NCBI GenBank assembly: GCA_963824105.1
Contig: CAWGNN010000009.1
Location: 372,001-436,000 of the forward strand
DNA length: 64,000 nt
Source: CAWDVB01 sp963824105
Lineage (GTDB): Bacteria; Actinomycetota; Actinomycetes; Propionibacteriales; Nocardioidaceae
Direction of reading: 5' to 3'
Shown: positions 59,169-64,000 of the stretch, in pieces
Position numbering within the stretch: position 1 is the stretch's first letter
Layout: each line of letters begins with the position of its first letter
The notes under the pieces: generated by a model
What the model was told of the DNA's origin: nothing
Database searches by the model: none
Seen by the model: the letters and a program-made list of their open reading frames with translations, nothing else
Position numbers and translations under genes: made by a program

Positions 59169-60485
59169 CTACTTCCAGCGCTCGGACGCGGGGACGAAGT
59201 CGAGCTTCCGCTCGCCGGTGTAGACCTGTTTCGGCCGGGCGATCTTCTGCTCCGGGTCCTGGACCAGCTCCAGCCACTGGGCCAGCCAGCCCGACGTCCT
59301 CGGGATGGCGAAGAGCACCGTGAACATCTCGGGCGGGAACTGCAGTGCCTCGTAGATCAGGCCGCTGTAGAAGTCGACGTTCGGGTAGAGCCTTCGGCTG
59401 ATGAAGTACTCGTCCTCCAGCGCGATCTTCTCGAGCTCCAGGGCGATCTTCAGCAGCGGGTTGACGCCGGTCACCTCGAAGACGTCGTCGGCGGCCTTCT
59501 TGATGATCTTGGCTCGCGGGTCATAGTTCTTGTAGACCCGGTGGCCGAAGCCCATCAGCCGCTCCTTGCCGCCCTTCACCCCTTCGATGTAGGCGGGAAC
59601 GTTCTCGATCGAGCCGATCCGGCGGAGCATTCGCAGCACGGCCTCGTTCGCCCCGCCGTGCAGCGGTCCGTAGAGCGCGGCGATGCCGGCGGCAACCGAG
59701 GAGTACGGGTCGACCTGAGACGAGCCGACCGAGCGGACGGCGTTGGCCGAGCAGTTCTGCTCATGGTCGGCATGCAGGATGAACAGGACCTCCAGCGCTC
59801 GCACCAGCCGCTCGTCGGCGGCAAACTTGGACTCGCTCATCCGGAACAGCATGTTCAAGAAGTTGGCGGCGTAGCCCAGGTCGTTGTCGGGGTAGATGTA
59901 CGGCTTGCCCTGCGCGTGGCGGAATGCCCAGGCGCCGAGCGTCGGCATCTTGGCGATCAGCCGCACGACCTGGATGTGGCGCAGGTCGGGATCCTGGATC
60001 CGGCTCGACTCGGGGTAGAAGGTCGACAGAGCGCCGACGGAGGCAAGGAGCATCCCCATCGGGTGGGCGTCGTAGCGGAAGCCCTCCATGAAGCGGCGGA
60101 GGTTCTCGTGGACGAACGTGTGGTAGGTGATCTCGTGGACCCAGGACTCGTACTGAGTCTTGGTGGGCAGCTCCCCGTGCACCAGCAAGTAGGCCACCTC
60201 GAGGTAGCTGGACTTCTCCGCCAGCTGCTCGATGGGGTAGCCGCGGTACTCGAGGATGCCTTCGTCACCGTCGATGAACGTCACCGAGCTGCGGCAGGAC
60301 GCCGTGTTGGTGAATCCCGGGTCGTAGAGGGCGATCCCCGGCCCTGCGTCGCCGACCCTGATGTTGTTGAACTCCCCGGCTCTGACGGCACCGTCCAGGA
60401 TGGGAACCTCATAGGTTCGCCCGGTCCGGTTGTCGGTGATCGTCAGAGTCTCATTGCTGGAAGCGGTGCCCGCGGTGTCGGTCAC
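59169..60485 (-). CDS. gltA: Citrate synthase, type II
   Basis: 438 residues. Condenses acetyl-CoA and oxaloacetate. Active-site residues are H238 (LHADHEQN), H276 (GPLHGGAN), H315 (GFGHRVYK) and D371 (NVDFYSG), equivalent to H229, H264, H305 and D362 of E. coli GltA. The N-terminal extension of about 40 residues suggests the NADH-sensitive hexameric type. The GTG start follows GAGGAG at 6 bases. Divergent from rplM. Confidence 0.96.
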   Translation of the reverse strand: MTDTAGTASSNETLTITDNRTGRTYEVPILDGAVRAGEFNNIRVGDAGPGIALYDPGFTNTASCRSSVTFIDGDEGILEYRGYPIEQLAEKSSYLEVAYLLVHGELPTKTQYESWVHEITYHTFVHENLRRFMEGFRYDAHPMGMLLASVGALSTFYPESSRIQDPDLRHIQVVRLIAKMPTLGAWAFRHAQGKPYIYPDNDLGYAANFLNMLFRMSESKFAADERLVRALEVLFILHADHEQNCSANAVRSVGSSQVDPYSSVAAGIAALYGPLHGGANEAVLRMLRRIGSIENVPAYIEGVKGGKERLMGFGHRVYKNYDPRAKIIKKAADDVFEVTGVNPLLKIALELEKIALEDEYFISRRLYPNVDFYSGLIYEALQFPPEMFTVLFAIPRTSGWLAQWLELVQDPEQKIARPKQVYTGERKLDFVPASERWK

Positions 60486-60811
60486 GTCAGCTCCTCACGG
60501 CTGGTTTCCGGGGTGGATGCCCCCATGACTACCCCCCAACTTATTCCGGTTCCCCTCATCGGGGCCAACCGGGTCCGTTTTGACCACGGGGCGACCCCGC
60601 CGGTAGTCTTGACGGTCGCGGCTTCCCCCGTGTTCCCGGCTGATTTTCCGGCTGAGTTTTCCGGGCTGGGCAACCAGGGTGACCGCAGGTCCGGACTCAC
60701 CGATGGGACGCCCGCGAGGGCCAGTTGTCGCGAGCCGGCCTCTCGAGTAGCAGTACTCGGGGATCAGTAGAAGCAGTAGCAGTAATCACATTCGACCAGA
60801 AGGCAACAAAC
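60486..60811. promoter_or_regulatory. gltA-rplM divergent region with a candidate L13 leader
   Basis: 326 bases without a gene. On the + strand TTGACC (60579-60584) and TAGTCT (60604-60609) are spaced by 19 bases and could drive rplM-rpsI. A 6-bp hairpin CGAGTA/TACTCG (60744-60759) followed by repeated AGCAGTA lies in the leader. Whether this is the L13-type leader known in other bacteria is uncertain. The gltA ribosome-binding site is at the left edge. Confidence 0.4.
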
Positions 60812-61255
60812 GTGCGCACGTACAGCCCGAAGCCCGCTGACCTCCAGCGTGAGTGGTACGTCATCGACGCTACCGACGTGGTGCTCGGACGGCTCGCCGT
60901 CCAGGCTGCGACGCTGCTTCGCGGCAAGCACAAGCCGACCTATGCCCCGCACATGGACACCGGTGACTTCGTCATCATCGTCAACGCGGCCAAGATTGCG
61001 CTCTCCGGCACCAAGCGGGAAACCAAGTTGGCGTACCGGCACTCCGGCTACCCCGGTGGTCTGACCGCCACCCCGTACGGCGAGTTGCTGGACAAGGACC
61101 CGCGCAAGGCGATCGAGAAGGCGGTTTGGGGCATGCTCCCGAAGAACCGTCTCGGCCGCCAGATGCTCAAGAAACTCAAGGTCTACTCGGGTCCGGAGCA
61201 CCCGCACCGGGCACAGAAGGCCACCCCGTTCGAGATCATCCAGGTCTCCCAGTAA
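60812..61255 (+). CDS. rplM: 50S ribosomal protein L13
   Basis: 147 residues from the GTG at 60812 (AGAAGG 8 bases upstream), opening MRTYSPKPADLQREWYVIDA. An early 50S assembly protein. Conserved GTKRETKLAYRHSGYPGG and YSGPEHPHRAQKP-type end. Pairs with rpsI, 19 bases downstream. Confidence 0.97.
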   Translation: MRTYSPKPADLQREWYVIDATDVVLGRLAVQAATLLRGKHKPTYAPHMDTGDFVIIVNAAKIALSGTKRETKLAYRHSGYPGGLTATPYGELLDKDPRKAIEKAVWGMLPKNRLGRQMLKKLKVYSGPEHPHRAQKATPFEIIQVSQ

Positions 61256-61274
61256 TCCGAGAAGTTTGAGGAAC

Positions 61275-61778
61275 ATGTCTGACACCGCTGACCAGGAGCT
61301 CGAGGAGACCTACAAGGTCGACGAGCAGGGCGTTGCCTTCACCTCGGAGTCCGCTCCGGCTGCCGATAGCGCTCCCCGTCCCGCGACGATCGCCCCGGCC
61401 GCGGCCACGGGCCGCCGCAAGGAGGCCGTCGCTCGCGTCCGTCTCGTCCCCGGCTCCGGCCAGTGGACGGTCAACGGCCGCACCCTGGAGAGCTACTTCC
61501 CGAACAAGCTGCACCAGCAGGTGGTCAACGAGCCGTTCGTGACCACCGACCTGGTGGACCGCTTCGATGTCATCGCCCGCGTGCACGGCGGTGGCGTGAC
61601 CGGTCAGGCCGGCGCTCTGCGCCTCGGTGTGGCGCGGGCGCTCAACGCCCTCGACCTCGAGGCCAACCGCCCCTCGCTCAAGAAGGCCGGTCTGCTGACC
61701 CGCGACGCGCGCGTCATCGAGCGCAAGAAGGCTGGTCTCAAGAAGGCCCGCAAGGCTCCTCAGTACAGCAAGCGCTGA
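61275..61778 (+). CDS. rpsI: 30S ribosomal protein S9 with N-terminal extension
   Basis: 167 residues, against about 130 usual. The ATG at 61275 is preceded by GAGAAG and GAGGA. About 40 N-terminal residues are Ala, Glu and Thr rich. The conserved domain begins ATGRRKEAVARVRLVPG and ends in the tRNA-contacting APQYSKR. glmM follows after 11 bases. Confidence 0.96.
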   Translation: MSDTADQELEETYKVDEQGVAFTSESAPAADSAPRPATIAPAAATGRRKEAVARVRLVPGSGQWTVNGRTLESYFPNKLHQQVVNEPFVTTDLVDRFDVIARVHGGGVTGQAGALRLGVARALNALDLEANRPSLKKAGLLTRDARVIERKKAGLKKARKAPQYSKR

Positions 61779-61789
61779 TCCTCCCTCCC

Positions 61790-63145
61790 GTGTCGGGCCA
61801 GCGCATTTTCGGCACCGACGGTGTCCGCGGTCTCGCCAACGAGACGCTCACCGCCGAGCTTGCGCTCGACCTGTCCGTCGCGGCTGCTCACATCCTGGCG
61901 GAGATCGGTGTCTTCGCGGGGCACCGGCCATTTGCCGTTGTCGGGCGTGACACCCGGGCCTCAGGTGAGTTCCTCGAGGCCGCCGTCGTCGCGGGGCTGG
62001 CCTCTGCCGGCGTCGATGTGGTGCGGCTCGGCGTTCTCCCCACCCCGGGGGTCGCCCACCTGACCGGGAGCCTCGGCGCCGACCTCGGCGTGGTCATCTC
62101 GGCGAGCCACAACCCGATGCCGGACAACGGCATCAAGTTCCTCGCCCGTGGGGGGGTCAAGCTCGACGACGCAGTGGAGCAGGCCATCGAGGCCAGGCTG
62201 CGTGAGCCGTGGCAGCGTCCGACCGGCACCGCTGTCGGACGGGTCCGAGACGAGTCCGCGCTCTCCTCTCGGTACGTCGACCACCTGGTCTCGACGGTGG
62301 GCCAGAGCCTGTCCGGCGTCCGGGTCGTGGTCGACTGCGCCAACGGTGCCGCGTTCGATGTCGCTCCTCGCGCGCTGCGCGGCGCCGGCGCCGAGGTCGT
62401 AGCGATCTGCGCCGATCCGGACGGACTCAACATCAACGCCGGTTGTGGCTCGACCGATCTCGAACTCCTTCGTGCCACGGTCCTGGACCATGGTGCTGAT
62501 GTCGGTATTGCCCTCGACGGCGACGCCGACCGGTGTCTCGCGGTGGACGCCAGCGGCACCTCGGTCGACGGCGACCAGATCCTGGCCCTGCTGGCGCTCG
62601 GCCTCCGCGAGCGGGGCTCGCTCGCCGGAGAGACCGTGGTGACCACCGTGATGACCAACCTCGGGTTCGTGCACGCCATGAAGGAAGCCGGGATCGACGT
62701 CCGGCAGACCAAGGTCGGCGACCGGTACGTCCTGGAGGAGATGAAGGTCGGCGAGTACTGCCTCGGCGGTGAGCAGTCCGGTCACGTCATCATGAGTCAG
62801 TTCGCGACCACCGGTGACGGCATCCTCACCGCGCTCCAGGTCCTCGACCGGATGAAGGCCACCGGACGTTCCCTTGCCGATCTCTCATCAGTGGTCACCC
62901 GGCTCCCACAGGTGCTGATCAACGTCGAGAACGTCGACAAGGACCGGGCCCTCTTCGACGACCACGTCAAGGGCGCCGTCTTCAAGGCCGAGGCCCGGCT
63001 GGGGGACTCCGGTCGGGTCCTGCTTCGGCCCTCGGGCACCGAGCCTGTCGTCCGGGTGATGGTGGAGGCCGGCAGTACCGAGGAGGCGCAGGGAATCGCC
63101 GAGGAGCTGGCGAGCGTCGTACGGACCCGCCTCTCACTCGGCTGA
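61790..63145 (+). CDS. glmM: Phosphoglucosamine mutase
   Basis: 451 residues. Converts glucosamine-6-phosphate to glucosamine-1-phosphate for UDP-GlcNAc. The phosphoserine is S106 in ISASHNPMPDNG, the metal loop is DGDADRC, the sugar loop is GGEQSGHVI, and the phosphate-binding end is RPSGTEPVVRVM. The GTG start opens MSGQRIFGTDGVRGLAN. rplM-rpsI-glmM is a common actinobacterial order. Confidence 0.97.
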   Translation: MSGQRIFGTDGVRGLANETLTAELALDLSVAAAHILAEIGVFAGHRPFAVVGRDTRASGEFLEAAVVAGLASAGVDVVRLGVLPTPGVAHLTGSLGADLGVVISASHNPMPDNGIKFLARGGVKLDDAVEQAIEARLREPWQRPTGTAVGRVRDESALSSRYVDHLVSTVGQSLSGVRVVVDCANGAAFDVAPRALRGAGAEVVAICADPDGLNINAGCGSTDLELLRATVLDHGADVGIALDGDADRCLAVDASGTSVDGDQILALLALGLRERGSLAGETVVTTVMTNLGFVHAMKEAGIDVRQTKVGDRYVLEEMKVGEYCLGGEQSGHVIMSQFATTGDGILTALQVLDRMKATGRSLADLSSVVTRLPQVLINVENVDKDRALFDDHVKGAVFKAEARLGDSGRVLLRPSGTEPVVRVMVEAGSTEEAQGIAEELASVVRTRLSLG

Positions 63146-63186
63146 GACCCGCCCTGAACTCGGTGGAGCATCTCGCCCGGCGGACC

Positions 63187-63192
63187 TAGAGT
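63187..63192 (+). promoter_or_regulatory. Putative -10 element for a leaderless GNAT mRNA
   Basis: TAGAGT fits TANNNT and ends 7 bases before the GTG at 63200. No clear -35 is visible. Confidence 0.45.
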
Positions 63193-63199
63193 CGAGCAG

Positions 63200-64000
63200 G
63201 TGCGCATCGAACAGCTCGACCCCCGTGATGACGACGCCTGGGAATCCTGGTATGCCACCTACCGCACGGCGGACATCTTCGAGCGCCCGTGCGCCGCTCC
63301 GTACACCAGCGTCGAGCTGCGGTCGTGGCGCCTCGACCCCACCAGCGGAGAGCGGGTCATCGCCTTTGCGGGGATCGAGGAGAGCGGTGTGGTCGCCACC
63401 GCCCAGCTCGGGCTCACCCTCAAGGACAACCTCGACATGGCCACGATCGAGCTCCACGTGCGACCGGACGTGCGTCGGCGAGGGCTCGGCTCACGGATGC
63501 TGGCCCATGTCGAGGAGCGGGCCGTGGCTCTGGACCGTTCACTGATGACCGTCGAGACCAGCTATCCCTACGACGCCGGGGAAGTGGGATTTGGCTCGGC
63601 GGGGGCTGACTTCGCGCGGTCGCACGGCTACACATTCCGCCTGGGCAGCGTGCGACGTCATCTCGATCTTCCAGCGGACCCGGACTTCCTGCGCTCGCTG
63701 CGCAAGGAGGCCGAGCCCCATCACCGCGCCTACCGGTTCCGGCAGTACGTCGGTCGGGCTCCCGACGACCTTGTCGAGGAGATCGGGCAGCTGATCGGGC
63801 AGGTCGGGGTGGAGTCCCCACTCGGCGACCTCGAGCTGGAGGCGGAGGTCTTCGACACCGAGCGGATGCGTGAGGAGGAACGCCACCTCGAAGCGGTCGG
63901 CCGGCGTCGCTACGTCACGGCTGCTTTCGACGACTCCGGTCACCCCGTCGCCTACAGCGAGCTCGTCGTGGCCTCCCAGGACGAGGGGAAGGCCTACCAG
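63200..64000 (+). CDS. GNAT-family acetyltransferase (3' end outside window)
   Basis: 267 codons are open to the window edge with no stop, so the gene is cut. The acetyl-CoA-binding motif VRPDVRRRGLGSRML (R-R-x-G-x-G) lies near residue 92, and a second, partial GNAT-like half appears to begin near residue 200 (YVTAAFDDSGHPVAYSELVV). This suggests a tandem-GNAT protein of the mycothiol-synthase-like shape, but its own function is unknown. It lies 54 bases after glmM with its own -10-like element. Confidence 0.8.
   Translation, partial: MRIEQLDPRDDDAWESWYATYRTADIFERPCAAPYTSVELRSWRLDPTSGERVIAFAGIEESGVVATAQLGLTLKDNLDMATIELHVRPDVRRRGLGSRMLAHVEERAVALDRSLMTVETSYPYDAGEVGFGSAGADFARSHGYTFRLGSVRRHLDLPADPDFLRSLRKEAEPHHRAYRFRQYVGRAPDDLVEEIGQLIGQVGVESPLGDLELEAEVFDTERMREEERHLEAVGRRRYVTAAFDDSGHPVAYSELVVASQDEGKAYQ

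Overview
The window is one 64-kb stretch of a high-GC actinobacterial chromosome carrying nearly the whole translation and transcription core. GTG and TTG starts are frequent, stop/start overlaps (ATGA, GTGA) are common, rpoB opens with TTG, and the order rpmG - two MaoC-fold hadA/hadB-like genes - tRNA-Trp - secE - nusG - rplK - rplA is typical of Actinomycetota. The long acidic or Ala-rich tails on L4, L10, L17, S3 and NusG and the overall gene order suggest Propionibacteriales (Nocardioidaceae-like). That placement is inference from gene content; no 16S rRNA gene is present. I see no phage, transposon, CRISPR array or resistance island.

Layout. (1) 1-4.8 kb: rpmG, the hadA/hadB-like pair, murB, then a divergent aspC-add pair and tRNA-Trp. 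(2) 4.9-17.8 kb: secE-nusG-rplK-rplA, then a reverse-strand DnaB-like ATPase gene that splits the ribosomal cluster, then rplJ-rplL behind their own promoter and an L10-type leader, and rpoB-rpoC. (3) 17.9-22.4 kb: a Nudix gene, a hydroxyacid-oxoacid transhydrogenase and a FAD/Fe-S D-2-hydroxyacid dehydrogenase in one tight operon. (4) 22.4-27 kb: the str operon rpsL-rpsG-fusA-tuf, with a promoter whose -35 box lies on the stop codon of the preceding gene. (5) 27-33.9 kb: an accessory block between tuf and rpsJ, made of trmB, a two-component system, a secreted DUF2202 protein, a CstB-like sulfur oxidation enzyme behind a CsoR-type palindrome, and a class III aminotransferase. (6) 33.9-51.4 kb: the S10, spc and alpha operons, interrupted only by secY-adk-map, a diverged cold-shock protein, a Nudix gene, infA and rpmJ, and ending with rpoA-rplQ. 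(7) 51.5-60.5 kb: truA, an RsmC-like methyltransferase, pyruvate phosphate dikinase, a deazaflavin-type oxidoreductase, a MOSC protein, an ABC-F ATPase, a small P-loop kinase and citrate synthase. (8) 60.8-64 kb: rplM-rpsI-glmM and a GNAT gene cut by the window edge.

The clusters make ribosomal proteins, elongation factors, the SecYE channel and RNA polymerase together. Strong hairpin terminators close rpmG, rplA, rplL, rpoC, tuf and rplQ. RpoB and S12 show the usual drug-sensitive residues at the positions I could check. The observations most worth following are the DnaB-like ATPase inside the L1-L10 interval, the transhydrogenase/D-2-hydroxyglutarate dehydrogenase pair, the CstB-like gene with an operator but no local regulator, structured leaders before rpsL and secY, and a recurring leaderless start signature.
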